This document shows, one piece after another, positions 22,794-33,909 of a DNA stretch of 64,000 nt (within the stretch, counting starts at the first letter, position 1; every line of letters begins with the position of its first letter). The DNA is from Ustilaginoidea virens (taxonomy: Eukaryota; Ascomycota; Sordariomycetes; Hypocreales; Clavicipitaceae). Below the pieces are notes generated by a model, which did no database searches, was not told where the DNA came from, and saw only the letters and a list, made by a program, of their open reading frames with translations. A program made the translations under genes and the position numbers. The DNA is taken from contig NC_057317.1 in the NCBI RefSeq assembly GCF_000687475.1, positions 496,001 through 560,000 of the forward strand, written 5' to 3'.

Positions 22794-23807
22794 TCAGTGG
22801 TCAAGCTTGAGCGAGAAATCGACGTGCCGCACGCCCTGGTGGATAGAGCTCGTCGAGATGATGTCGACATCTAGAGGAAGGCCCCCCGTGGTCAGCGCCC
22901 CATGCCCGCAAAACACACACACGCACACGCAATCATGCGCAATCATGCGCAATCTTGAAACGAAGGAGCCCCCCAAGCAAAAACCCACCGTGGCAAGCGT
23001 ACGCGGCCGCGTTGTCGGCCGTCAGCCCCCCCGACACCTCGAGCAGAAACGCCCTCCCCCCCCCGCCCAGCGCGCCTTGAGCGCCGCCGCGACGGCGGCC
23101 ACCTCCCCCGCGGCAAAGTTGTCCAGCATGACGACGTCGGCGCCGGCGGCGACGGCGGCGTCCGCCTCGGCCTCGGAGCGCACCTCGACCTCGACCTTGG
23201 CGCTGAAGCCCGCCGCCGCGCGGGCCGCGGCGACGGCGTCGGCGATGCGGCCCCCCCGGCTCCAGACGTGGTTGTCCTTGAGCATGACCATGGCGCTCAG
23301 GTCCATGCGGTGCGGGTCGGCGCCGCCCACCAGCAGCCCGTACTTCTCGACGAGGCGGAACCCCGGGGTGGTCTTGCGCGTGCCGGCCAGCACGCCGGGC
23401 CAGCCCGCGGCGCGCAGGCGGGCCAGCAGGGACGCCGAGGCGCTCGCGATGCCGGAGCACCGCGCGAGCGCGTTGAGGGCGACCCGCTCGCCGAGCAGGA
23501 TGCCGCGCACGGGGCCCGTCACCGTCGCGCAGGCCGCCGGCGTCGCGGCGGACGGCGTCGCCGGCAGCGCGCTGCCCTCGGCCACGTGCCACGTCACCCG
23601 GCACCCGGTCTGGGCAAAGACCTCGTCGAAGAAGGGCCGGCCGGCCAGCACGCCGGGCGACTTGGCCAGCAGGGTGGCGGTGCGCTCGCCCTCGCCGACC
23701 ACGTAGCCGGCGTAGTCGAACGACGGGGCGTCCTCGGCGAGCCAGCCCGTGATCTGGGTCTTCCACGAGGGGGGGAGCAGGTGCGCGGGGTTGCCGAGGG
23801 CCGTCAT
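22794..23807 (-). CDS. bna6: Nicotinate-nucleotide pyrophosphorylase (quinolinate phosphoribosyltransferase), frameshifted as read
   Basis: Last step of de novo NAD synthesis through kynurenine: quinolinate plus PRPP gives nicotinate mononucleotide. Exons 23807-22989 and 22870-22794; the combined length is 896 nt, one short of a whole frame. The N-terminal domain, the TRKTTPGFRLVEKYG active-site block, GGADPHRMDL and LKDNHV are clear in one frame. After RWAGG in a run of nine C on the plus strand (23056-23064) the family sequence (AFLLEVSGGLTADNAAAYA) continues in another frame, then crosses a GT-AG intron into DVDIISTSSIHQGVRHVDFSLK. One extra base in the run restores about 298 residues, the normal length. 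This is either an assembly or sequencing error or a recent inactivating slip; I think error is more likely because everything downstream, splice sites included, is preserved. Confidence 0.9.
23056..23064 (-). other. C9 homopolymer with apparent -1 frameshift in bna6
   Basis: Reading on the minus strand, the run gives nine G after TGGGC. The upstream frame runs into a stop 13 codons later, whereas conserved quinolinate phosphoribosyltransferase sequence resumes in the frame that ten G would allow. Confidence 0.85.
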
Positions 23808-24338
23808 GTCGCCGTCGCGTGGTGGATGTGTTTTTTTTGGTACGGGCAGGCTGAGATGAGGTTGCTGAGATGAGGTTGCTGAGATGAGGCTGCTGAGACG
23901 GGTGAGGGGTTTTCTTGGACTGCAGCGTGTGATGCGATGCTCGGAGTTGAGGAGTTTGGACTGGACTAGCCCCGGCTACGTACGGGTGGGCTCGAGTGGG
24001 GCGCCGACAGGAGCCGACCGGATGGGATGCAAAACACGTCGTGTCGTCTTAAAGCCCGGCGCCGTGGATGATGTGCATGGCGCCGCGACGCTGACGCTGG
24101 TCAAGACTTGGGGGCTGCGCCGTCGAGATTCGACGCCATGTTGGCGACGGGGCACCGCCTTGGCAGTGACTGATTAGTACTACAGCCGGCTTTCACAAAC
24201 AGGCGGGACAAGAAAAAATATAAAGGCACTTTCTCATCCGGATCACTCCGGATCACTCCCATCCACTTCCATCCACTTCCATCCAGTCTCATCCACTCCC
24301 ACCAGTCTCATCCACTCCCGCCAGTCTAATCCTCGCCG
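23808..24338. other. Intergenic between the Dal5-family permease and bna6
   Basis: Both neighbours are on the minus strand, so this is the 3' flank of the permease and the promoter of bna6. It holds three copies of a 16-bp GCTGAGATGAGG(T/C)T-type repeat (about 23849-23897) close to the bna6 start and a degenerate repeat built on CATCCACT(T/C)CC at about 24260-24318. Confidence 0.6.
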
Positions 24339-26357
24339 CTAATACACGTACTCAAACTGCGGAATCTCCTTGTCCGTCAGGTCCATCAGATTCACCATGC
24401 TCCCGTGCCGGGCCTTGAAGGCAGCCACCTCGTTGACGCTCACCCGCTCAGCCCGGCGCCGGTTCTCCCACATCAGGCGCGCCCGCATGGCCCAGCTCGC
24501 CATGAACCCAACGGCGAGACAGCCCATCAGGCCCAGGAACCCCGAGTGGTACGTGGGCGTCTCCCACGCGAAGAAGAGCTGCGGCCCGATGATGCTCCCG
24601 ACGCAGAAGGATATGGAGCCCTAGCCGTGCCGGTCAGCGCAGGATCCACGGCGTTTGGCGTTTAAAAGAGAGAGGGGGGGGGGTGGGTGCGCAGAGCGAG
24701 GGGGAGAGACGGACGAAGAGACGGGCGAAGAGACGGACAAAGACACGGACAAAGACACGGACAAAGACACGGACAAAGAGAGGGAGAGAGAGCCAGGACG
24801 CACCATCGCAGTGACAGTAACCTTTTTGGTAAAGCCGCCGTAGTTGCCCGACATCAGCGACAGCAGCAGCGGCACCGCCGCAGCGTACGAGCCCACCAGG
24901 ACGGTCCCGAGGAAGCGCGTCCAACGCTGCTCCGCCGGCACGTAGCGCACCATGCCGGCCCCCGTCATGGCCAGCGCAAAGTCAAAGGCCATAAAGTACG
25001 TTCGCGAGTTGCGCCAGTAGTGGCTCCCCGTCACGCCCACGGCGATCAGCCCCAGCTGCAGCAGGTACGGCACCGAGCAGAGCAGCAGGGTCTGGAAGGT
25101 GCTGAAGCCGAACCCCTTGACGACAATGTTGAGGAACTAGACGACGCATCCTTGCCGGTCAGCCACCAAAAAAAAAAAAAAAAAGAGACTGCGCGGAGCG
25201 GGGGGCGCACGAGCGCGGGAGGGAAAAAAAAAAAAAAAAAACCCATTTTGGTGCGTAGGCAAACCGTACGGTGGTGGCGGCGCCGTTGGGGATGCTGATG
25301 GCCAGCTGCAGGGCTACCATCAGCCACGTCTTGACTTCCGACGCGGCCTCCCGGACCTGGCGCCACTTGATCTCGTCGTTCTTGATGCCCGTCATGTTCT
25401 CCTTGACCCGCAGGAGGGCCTTGCGGCGATCTTGCTGGCTGAGGAACCTGGCCTTCATGGGCGTGTCGGGCAGCAGGAGCCAGACGACGGCGGACCAGGC
25501 GATGGTGAAGCCGCCGAAGAAGAGGAAGACGGCCTTCCACGGCCGGATGGATTGTATGTGGCCGATGGCGTAGGCGACCAAGCTGCCGAATATCCCGGCG
25601 CAGGTGTTGCCCAGGAACCAGGCCGCGTGGCGGAGAGGCTGCTCCGACCGCTTATACCACATCGAGACGATGACGACGAGGCTGGGGCCGAGCGCGGCTT
25701 CCGCTGCGCCCAGGAAGAACCGGTCCGCCAGCAGGCTGTCTGCGTTGAAGCACGTTGCCGTTAGCATGAGGACGGCGCCCCAGGTCAGGCTGTCGTCTAC
25801 TTTGTCAGTTTCCATTTCTCTCTCTCTCTCTCCACATCCACACTTCCTCTCTCGCCCCCCTCCCTGCGTTCAACCCCCTGCGTTCAACCCCCTGCTTCTT
25901 CTTCGACACGACTGCGTGGCATCCGGAGACATACGTGGAAACAGCGAGGACCTTGGCTACCTTCCATCGAACCATAAACACTCCCACAGGGTACGAGGCA
26001 GCAAGAAGTCCCGTGTAATAGATTGCGCTGGACCACGAGTACTGGGAGCCCGAGAGGCGCAGGTCTTCTCTGATGCCCAGGATGGACACGGCATTCAGCG
26101 TCATCTTGTCGAGGAACTGGAACATGTATGTGACGGCCATGATCGGGAGGAGCCTGTGCCTCGTTGCGCGTGAGCATCGAGTATCCATCTCTTCTCGGCA
26201 GCCCCTGACGACCGACTTACCGCGTGTCCAGAATGCGCAGCAACCTCTTGTCCTCGTCCGGACCCAGGGTCTCGCCTGCAGAATCGTACAACTCGCCATC
26301 GTGAGCTTGCGAAACGCCTTGGTCGCGGTCAACATCTACCTTTTCGCACGTCGCCAT
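24339..26357 (-). CDS. MFS permease, Dal5 / allantoate permease family
   Basis: Plasma-membrane major facilitator of the anion:cation symporter (Dal5) family, whose members carry allantoate, ureidosuccinate, nicotinate (Tna1), pantothenate or biotin. Five exons: 26357-26221, 26153-25935, 25789-25270, 25136-24804 and 24620-24339, giving 1491 nt and 496 residues. The cytosolic N-terminus (about 45 residues, ending RLLRILDTR) leads into LLPIMAVTYMFQFLDKMTLNAVSI, a Dal5-family signature in the first membrane helix. Later hallmarks are FLGAAEAALGPSLVVIVSMWYKR, FLNIVVKGFGFSTFQTLLL and GSIIGPQLFFAWETP. About 12 membrane segments are visible. Intron 4 holds a 12-bp tandem repeat and intron 3 two A runs. 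It lies directly upstream of bna6 on the same strand, which makes a pyridine carboxylate such as nicotinate a reasonable candidate substrate, but that is inference. Confidence 0.9.
24733..24780. repeat. 12-bp tandem repeat inside intron 4 of the permease gene
   Basis: Four copies of ACGGACAAAGAC (the last differs in its final base), preceded by degenerate GACGGACGAAGA copies from about 24707. Confidence 0.9.
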
Positions 26358-28880
26358 GGCTGCATGATGGACGGCATGGCCACCGTAGCCGCAGCAAGCG
26401 GCGGGTGCTGCAATACTTATAAGAGCCCGTTTCACGTCCGTTCCCGTCTCGGCGCGAAACCAAATTCCTGCAAAGGAGGCATGGCTGTGACTGCAACGCT
26501 CGCTTCCTCTTGAGCATCGACAGACTGTGCGCGCTGCCGGCAGCAGAGTGGCCGACGTCGACACGTTGGCTGATGCTTCTCGAACGCCCGGCATCCCAGT
26601 TGACAACTACCCCAGGAACCCCGGTTTATACCGGAGTCGAGTCAGAAACGAAACACGGTAAAAACGAGCCCCCGGCGGCGTCCGGCTCGCCAGCGTTATG
26701 CCAGCGCGCAGGATTAAGGTTTTGACAGCAACCTGACGATGCGTACATATATGCGCAGCCTGGTCCCTTAGACCTCGGGCACCAAGGCTCAGGCTCAGGC
26801 TTCTAGAGTTCCCGGTCCCAGGCCTTGCCGCGTTGCTAGTCTTGGCTTGTCGTCTCCGGAGGCTCGGCTTCCCTTTCGGCTTTCAATTCTCATGATTTGA
26901 ATCGAAACCAGAATATCGGTGAGTTGCAAACACGGCACTGGCCCGGCGCCCAGCCCCGGTGCGCCTTGTAGGGTCTTGATCTTTCGTCTCGGTTTCATCC
27001 TTCATGGCACCGCAGCAACTACAGGCGCATCTTTCTATTCCCTTTCCCCTGAGAAACTGCCAATGGGCAGTGGATTTTCCTTGTGGCTTTTGATTGAACC
27101 GGTTATAGGCGCAAAGACTTGACATTGGATCAAACCCAAAAAGACGAGGACCCAGAAAAAAAGGGCCGTGGGCTCGACTTCATCACATGGTGCTCTCACT
27201 TGCTCCCTGTCTAGTGCTCGCTGCTGAGCGCAAGGACCTGTTGTTGCTCGGCTCTCATCCTGCCAACCTTGGAAGCTTGTGGAAAACAGAGAGGAGAGCC
27301 GGGATGGATCACGGCGGTCGGCGAATCCCATATTTTTTCTGGCCCGTTTCCCAGGTTTGAAACCCTGCAGGGTAGTGATCCTGGATCCCTGGCTCCAGGG
27401 ATTTCTCCGAGGCAAGATGAAGGGCACGGCGTGCGAGTCTGGGATACGTATCCTTCAGACCAGAGGAAAAAGTGTGCAGCGTCTGTAGGCCGTCATTATT
27501 CAGGAATCGGGCAAATTTCGCCAGGCAAGCAGCCGACCGCGCCGGGAACCGTGTTCCATGTCCCGAACGCGACCGCAGATACAGAAGCTGGCGGCAAACG
27601 TTTAAAAACACATCGCCATCCGTCTCCCTGCTCGCTACTTGGGATCCTGGCGGCGGACGCTGTGCCGCGTCAACATGGAGGCGAGTCCCAACGTATCTTG
27701 AGGAATGACCCGACGCAGTGGGCGCGACCATCTGCAGAGGAGTCTGTTGCACGACGAGTCTCCCCTCGACCGCGTTGAAACGAGAGGCGCATGTTTTGGG
27801 AATTCTTTGAGTCATGCACTCTGGAGAACGTTGACAAGTCCCTCTGGATGTGCCGAGACTATGCGGGTCGGCGGGATTATGCATAACCGCTGCGAGATAA
27901 AATCGAAGCTGGTTGTCACTTGGTCGACAGTCAAGGCGTCTCAACTTGTCAAGGTCCGGGAATATCCAAGAGAGGATGCGGATATCCGGGGCAACAACGC
28001 GATGCGCGTAGTTGGCAATCTCCCAGCTTGACTTGCCCCGGCTACTGGGCACCCTGCTGCATCATGACAGACATCCCCGGTTCACAGCGCAGGTGGTGAG
28101 TCCCGCGGCGAGTTGCTGCGCAGGATTCCCGCGCACCGGGCAAAGTGGCATGCTAAAAGAGCTTCGCCGAAGGATGAATGAACCGTAAATGTGCAGAGGC
28201 TCTGCGTGGCAAGTCTACCTTGGCTGTCTGGACTGCACCTGAGAAGTCGCAGCGGCAGCTCGGGCGGATCGAGAAGACGCGGATGCGTGCTGCATCTTGC
28301 ATACGAGGGCCGTTCTCTTGCGGCGGCGAATGCGCAGCAGTCGATGAGAACGAATGCATCCCTCCCGGAAGCCAATCTATCTATCTATTGCTTGACGTTA
28401 CACGGCAGGACCAGCGTACTGAGTTTGCAACATGTGCGTGGAAACTGGTTAAGCGGTAGTGGCGGCATTAACAGCCGCAGCAAGCAGCGGTGGCATCTTC
28501 ATTTGCATTTGCATTTGCATTTGCATATGCAGCGGCATTGGCAGCGGCATTGGCAGCGGCATTTGCTGCGTTGCAGTGCAGCACCAAGAATCTGCGTCGC
28601 CCAAACTTACCCTCCTCCCAGTATATATATACCCATGGGCCTCGTCCGGGACAAAGCCCGAGCAATCCGAGTAGCCGTCGCGTAGATTCAAGTCGAGCTC
28701 TCAGACCGAGCCGCGCTTCAAGGGACACGGCCTGACCTCGCACGGCTGATTCCATTCTTGCTTCCCTTTTCCGTAAAACTGCAACTCAGGCTTCCTCGGG
28801 AGCCGCGAGGCTTCCTCACCACCCACCCTGTCGCCCAAGTGTGCATATGCATTGCTGAGCCCCAGCCAACCGCAGCGAGG
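26358..28880. other. 2.5-kb gene-free stretch
   Basis: Upstream of the permease and downstream of GH43, both on the minus strand. An uninterrupted 247-codon frame lies on the minus strand at 27309-28052, but its protein has no recognisable family, and overlapping frames on the other strand are nearly as long, so I do not call it a gene. Degenerate hexamer repeats (CATTTG and CAGCGG) occupy about 28498-28570. Confidence 0.5.
28498..28570. repeat. CATTTG / GGCATTGGCAGC degenerate repeat
   Basis: Five CATTTG-like hexamers are followed by CAGCGGCATTGG-type 12-mers. It lies in non-coding DNA downstream of the GH43 stop codon. Confidence 0.8.
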
Positions 28881-30377
28881 CTATTGGAAATGCTCCACCT
28901 TGACGTTGTCAAACGCCGCGTCGGTCTGGTACACGCCTAGGCCGTTCATGCCGCTCTCGTACGTCCCGTCCGAAATGTGAATCTGCGCCATTGTCGAGTC
29001 CCCCGCAAACGCGCTGATTGCGTTCTTCTTGGCCACCACCCTCACCTGATACCGCTGCCCGGGGCGGATGTCCGCCGCGACCGCCCCGAGTCGCGTCCAA
29101 GAGCCACCCGATGCTTTCCCCAAGACGAGCTTCCCGCTGGTGCTGATGCCGGCGTAGTACCCGCTGCACGCGGCCGCCCCCGCCACTGCCCCCCCGGGGT
29201 TCGACGCTCTAAAGACCAGCACCGCGTAGCCGTCGTTGCGCGACGGAATCGTCACGTCAGCCGTAAAGAGCAAGTCCCCAAAGTTGGTGTTAAGCATGGC
29301 TATCCCGCTAGGGGTGTTGCTCGCCCTGAGAGCGGTGGAGCTGGCGTCCCAGGTTCCGCCGTAGACAGTCCACCCAATCATGTTGCCGTCGTCAAAGTTG
29401 TCGTGGACCAGCATCCGGACCGGCTGGATGGTGCCGTCTTCGTTGAAATGCAGCCGGTCGTACGCCAGGTGTCTGTTGTTGGCGTCGACGTTGCGGCCCA
29501 GCGGATGCCGATGGTAGACTATGTAGTAAATGTCCGTTCCGGGCACGTGAATCACCCCGTTGTGCCCGCAGCCGCTTGCCACGGCGCCGTCCTGCTGCAG
29601 GATCTTGCCGAGACGCGCAAACGGCCCGGTCGGTGAGGCAGACATGGCGTACGAGACGGCGTAGTCGGGGCCGCCCCAGCCGCCCTCGCTCCAAAACAGG
29701 TAGTAGGTGCCGTTGCGCTTCACCATCTGCGGGCCCTCGACGTAGTTGTCCGGCGTAATCTCCTTATACGTGGCGCCGTCGTCAAAGCTGCCTAGGCTGA
29801 CCATGTCGGGGTTCAGCTTGGCCACGTTGGCGTGCCCGTGACCCCCGTAGTAGATGTAGGCCTGGCCGTCGTCGTCGTCGATAAAGACGTCCTGGTCGAT
29901 GGGCTGCGCGCCGTGGTGGTACTGCCCTATGAGGGGCTTACCGAGCGCATCGCGGTACGGGCCCTCCGGACGGTCCGCGATGCCGACCCCGATGCCGCCC
30001 AGCTCCGAGTCGGACTGGATGTCGTTGGCCCCAAAGTAGAGGTAGTACTTGCCGTGGCGGGAGACGGGGGCGGGCGCCCAGACCGCGCGGCGGGCCCATG
30101 CAAAGTCGGACGCGACGAGCACGTCGGCGTGCCTGGTCCAGTGGACGAGGTCGGGCGAGGAAAAAGCGTCGAGGTACGTCTGCTGGTCGTAGGGGAGGGA
30201 CGAGGTCGGATAGACCCAGTACTGATTGTTGTAGAACTCGTTGTCCGGGTCGGCGTAGAAGCCGTCGACAAAGGGGTTGCCAGCTTCCGAGGTGGCAAAG
30301 TCGGGGCGGTTGTGCGCGTCGACGAGGCGGAAAAGGAGGAGCGCAAGACGCCCGACGAGACGCAGCGACGGCTTCAT
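28881..30377 (-). CDS. Secreted glycoside hydrolase family 43
   Basis: Intronless gene of 498 residues. Residues 1-21 form a signal peptide (basic start, leucine-rich core, cleavage near VDA). The first domain (about 34-320) is a five-bladed GH43 propeller: catalytic base Asp43 in FYADPD, transition-state aspartate Asp161 in PIDQDVF, and acid Glu214 in YVEGPQM. WAPAPVSRHGKYYLYF is a typical blade signature. A C-terminal beta-sandwich (about 325-498, from HDNFDDGNMIGW) resembles the lectin-like or carbohydrate-binding domain attached to many GH43 enzymes. Likely activity is alpha-L-arabinofuranosidase, beta-xylosidase or related hemicellulose debranching; the exact substrate cannot be read from sequence. 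All three catalytic acids are present, so it should be active outside the cell. Confidence 0.93.
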   Translation of the reverse strand: MKPSLRLVGRLALLLFRLVDAHNRPDFATSEAGNPFVDGFYADPDNEFYNNQYWVYPTSSLPYDQQTYLDAFSSPDLVHWTRHADVLVASDFAWARRAVWAPAPVSRHGKYYLYFGANDIQSDSELGGIGVGIADRPEGPYRDALGKPLIGQYHHGAQPIDQDVFIDDDDGQAYIYYGGHGHANVAKLNPDMVSLGSFDDGATYKEITPDNYVEGPQMVKRNGTYYLFWSEGGWGGPDYAVSYAMSASPTGPFARLGKILQQDGAVASGCGHNGVIHVPGTDIYYIVYHRHPLGRNVDANNRHLAYDRLHFNEDGTIQPVRMLVHDNFDDGNMIGWTVYGGTWDASSTALRASNTPSGIAMLNTNFGDLLFTADVTIPSRNDGYAVLVFRASNPGGAVAGAAACSGYYAGISTSGKLVLGKASGGSWTRLGAVAADIRPGQRYQVRVVAKKNAISAFAGDSTMAQIHISDGTYESGMNGLGVYQTDAAFDNVKVEHFQ

Positions 30378-31041
30378 CTTGGTGGTGCGCCGGCAACGGG
30401 CTGGGAAGATGCCACTGCGGACGAATGCGCAGACGGTGCGGATGGCATCGAGATATGGAGGAGCATCAGGCTAGATGCGTTGGATGCTGGCCGAACACCT
30501 TGGTCCCCGCATGTCCGTTGTCATGTGGACGGTGATGCGAGGCTGCGGTGTGACGGCGGTGTGTCCATATTTCGCATCGGCCGATTCCTCGATACTTGGT
30601 GGCGTTGGTGGCGTGGCCACACCCAGATCTGGGGCGATTTTGATGCAACAAGGGGGGGGGGAAGTGTCCCTGCAGACTTGTAGAGCCCAGTACTCCGTAC
30701 CTCATATTGTAATCTCCTTGATGGCGCCTCATCGTAGTAGTTCGTCTGTACTCGATCGTTTCCCCTCGGTTGATGGACTTCTTTGTGCATTGCAGTAAAC
30801 GTTGACGCTCCGCCAGCTTTGCTCGAGCTGTCGATATTCACCCACCGTGGCATCGCAACACGGCACGATGCCATCACCGTCTTCCATCCCGCCCGCGAAG
30901 CCTTGTAGGCGTAGCACAGCACCTGGCCATGCCGATACTTCTTTCCCAAGGTGTATCCGCGGCAAACCCAGCAAATTGGCAAGTCCAGACCCCGGAGCGC
31001 CGCTTGGTCGTTCCTCGTCGGCGTACTCTCGCTGGCTCGCA
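30378..31041. other. GH43 promoter / HET-gene 3' flank
   Basis: Intergenic between two minus-strand genes. One TACTCCGTA motif lies at 30691-30699, next to a G10 run near 30651-30660. No gene is supported. Confidence 0.55.
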
Positions 31042-33909
31042 TCAATCCACAATCCACCATCGCCCCTCGGCCTCACGCAACCCAACTCCATGCGAAAATG
31101 CCTTTGGAATCATCACCCAAATGTAATCGTCTATATCCTCCCCCATCGTGTCCTTCACCGCCTTCTGCAGCTCCTCATGCGCATAAGCCTCCCTCATCAC
31201 CTCCTTCATCACATCCCTCACCTTCTCCTCGGCAGCATCCCACTCCTCACTCCCAGGTCGATGCGCCCTTTGCACCTGCAAAAACTCGTCTGTGCTCGCA
31301 TCTCGAGCCACGCTTTCCGCAAGCCCCTTGACAAAATCCATCAATTTGTTTTCAGTGGCCGTCAATGCAGCCATGATGGCTGAGCGTTCGCGTCGCACCT
31401 TGAGCGGCCGATGCCCTGCAACGTCATCGGGTGCCGCAGATTCCACCTGAACAAGGCAGCATATATGGGCACTGTGGTCCCGGGCAAGCTCGTTGTCCAG
31501 CAGAATCGCGCAGTTCCCCGTGTCGATCGCCCTGCAAAGTGGATTGTTCTCCCGAGCGTCGTACGCGAGGCGCTGCTTCCGCGTCCAGAAGGGCAGTTTC
31601 TTGCTTCTATACCAGTCCATTATGCGGAACCAGCGGCCTGTAGTCTCTTCTCGGACCAGTACCTGGTCCTCTGTCGGGTTGATGACGTCTGGCCAGGGGT
31701 GGAGCGGCATCCCGGGCAAGATCGGCGTGGGCGCGATTCTGTATCCCGGCAGGTTCACTTTGAGGCCTAACAAAGTCGGGACACCTAGGGGGAAAGTGTT
31801 GGGGTCAGCTGGGTCGACGTGGAATCTCATCACGCGCTCGTCGAGGCCTAGAACGGGGTCGTCAACGGCGGAGGCGAGTAGACTCCTGGGCGCCCATCGC
31901 CATCCCGGCACGTCGATGGGTTCGTCGAGGTAGAAGACGAGTCGGGCCGGTATGCCGCCTTTTTCTCGGGCCAGGAGTTCCCACATGCGAATCATGCGGT
32001 GGTTGGCGTCTTGGCCTTGGGCAATGTACTTTGTGTCCAGATTTAGAAGCGTCGAGATACATAACGGCTCGTCGGCGGGAACAGACACGGTGCGAAAGTG
32101 AAGAGTGCGTTGGACCGTGGTGATTTCTGGCCGTGGCCATGTCAGGGTGTTTTCGGGGCCGGCCTTGGGTGAGAAGCCTAGCAGTTGGTTGAACTTGTCA
32201 TGTTAGTAGCGTCGCGTCGAAAATAAAAAGAGAGAGAGAAATGAGAAGAAAAAGCGTAAATTAAAAGCTTACCTCGTTTGTCACGTCCTGCCATAGTCGC
32301 ATGTACCTTGCATCCTCACGCGCAATTTCAAATAACCGGGTCAGCAAGACCATGTTATTCTCTGCTCTATCCTCGAACTGAATCTGAAGCGCCCTGCTCA
32401 GCGCCCCCTCTGGTACAGTCAGTCGCTTAGGTCCGAACCGACTTCCCCAAATATTCAGTCTCACCTTGTAATGTCCAAAGCCTCCTCATCCAGGGCGAGC
32501 ACCCAAAGGCCCGAACCAGCAACTCGGCCGGGTGCGAGCCCTCGTGCTTGTATGCCGTCAGCGAAGTATCCAGCACCAAGACATGGTACGCTTTCCTGTA
32601 AACGTCTGCTATGCGCTCCAGGGATATCATTTTGGTCTGCAATTCAACTGGACAACACAGTGTATCAAGCCACAGTCGTGGAGGGCCCGCGGTTCCGGCA
32701 TCTCGTGGCAAATCAGCCACCAGCTTTGCGATTCTAGCCATCTGGCATCTCGGTAATGAGTTGCTGGCTGGGTTACCCAGACCATTTGCCCAGACCTGTC
32801 GTTGAGAGAGTCAACGGCTGCCCGGATCTGATTGCCCATCCATGGCGAGCACTCACATGAGATAACGCAACATACGACACACCCGGTCCATGTTGATGCA
32901 CAGAAATCTTCAACTCGTCCAAGTTTCCTCGAGGTGATGGCTCAATGCCAATAACAGGGAACGAGTCGCTTTCCCTCAGAATACCCGACACTTGCTCCGG
33001 GTCCGCCTCAATCAAAGCACATGTGCAACCTTCCTTGGCATGAGCGGGTTGGTACGTGTCCAAATCCAACTGAAACGCCCGGCAGATATTCACGGTGCAG
33101 GAGGAATGATCTAGCCGCGGCTGGGGCTTTTTCAATAAACTCGTGTAGTGCATCGTATGCAGCCCCTGCATCTGCGTCCTTGTTTTTTCAATCTCACTCA
33201 AACACCAGCCGTTGTCCAGCATGATGCTCTCTACCTCTCCGCCCGGTTTGATGTAGTCCCTATACCAGCTAAACCCCGTTATGGGCAACAGTATTCTCGG
33301 CTGTGCAAGAGATGCGACAGCGTGCAAGCCCGTGGAGAAGAGTTCCCCCAGTGCAGCGATGGAATACCGCACCGTGTGCTCGACGTTGTCCGCGAACGAG
33401 TGGATCAAGATGCAAGCGTATTGCAAGCAGTCGGAGAGGTATGTCATTCTCTGGGTCTTGTCCGACGCAAGAGCCAATCTCTCTCGGAAGAGCAGGCTCC
33501 ATTCCAGAACCTCTTTTGCGGATATGATGCTTTTGCCATTTTCGTCTTGACGAATCAATTTGCAGCGCAAGGCATCTATTTCAGCCTTGGCAGCCTGTTC
33601 GTCAATGAGGCGGACTCCAGGGCTGATTTCGTTGAGGGCGAGCATTTCGGCAATGGTTCCAAAGTAGAGCCATGTTTGCAGGAACGGCTGCAACTCTTCC
33701 TTTGGCGTCGGGTACAGATTCTCTAGGTAGGGTTGCTCGATGAGCGGGAGATGAGGGACTTGACGCAACAGTTGGGGGATGAGGCTGGTTCGGCCTTTGC
33801 GGTGGGCATATGTCCGGTAGAGGCCGCCATCCCATGTTTCGATGCAGAGGTAGGGCGTTTGCTGTTGCAGTCCAGGGGCGGGATCGCTGGGTTCGAGGAA
33901 GATGTCCAT
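31042..33909 (-). CDS. HET-domain (heterokaryon incompatibility-like) protein
   Basis: Four exons: 33909-32857, 32795-32465, 32409-32273 and 32193-31042, giving 2673 nt and 890 residues. The HET domain lies in the middle, about residues 345-470: YVALSHVWANGLGN (the exon 1-2 junction falls just before VW), LWLDTLCCPV, VYRKAYHVLVLD and WMRRLWTLQEG (split by the next intron), matching the three conserved HET blocks. The first 345 residues are a helical extension with Cys- and His-containing segments and the last 400 have no recognisable domain. HET domains act in non-self recognition and regulated cell death, usually triggered by a partner; most genomic copies have no tested function. No NACHT, WD or prion-like motif is seen, and no neighbour looks like an incompatibility partner. 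Confidence 0.88.

Noticed and set aside
27309..28052. 247-codon open frame on the minus strand in a gene-free stretch
   Set aside because: No family features, and long overlapping frames exist on the opposite strand, as expected from few stop codons in GC-rich DNA. It might be real only with expression evidence.
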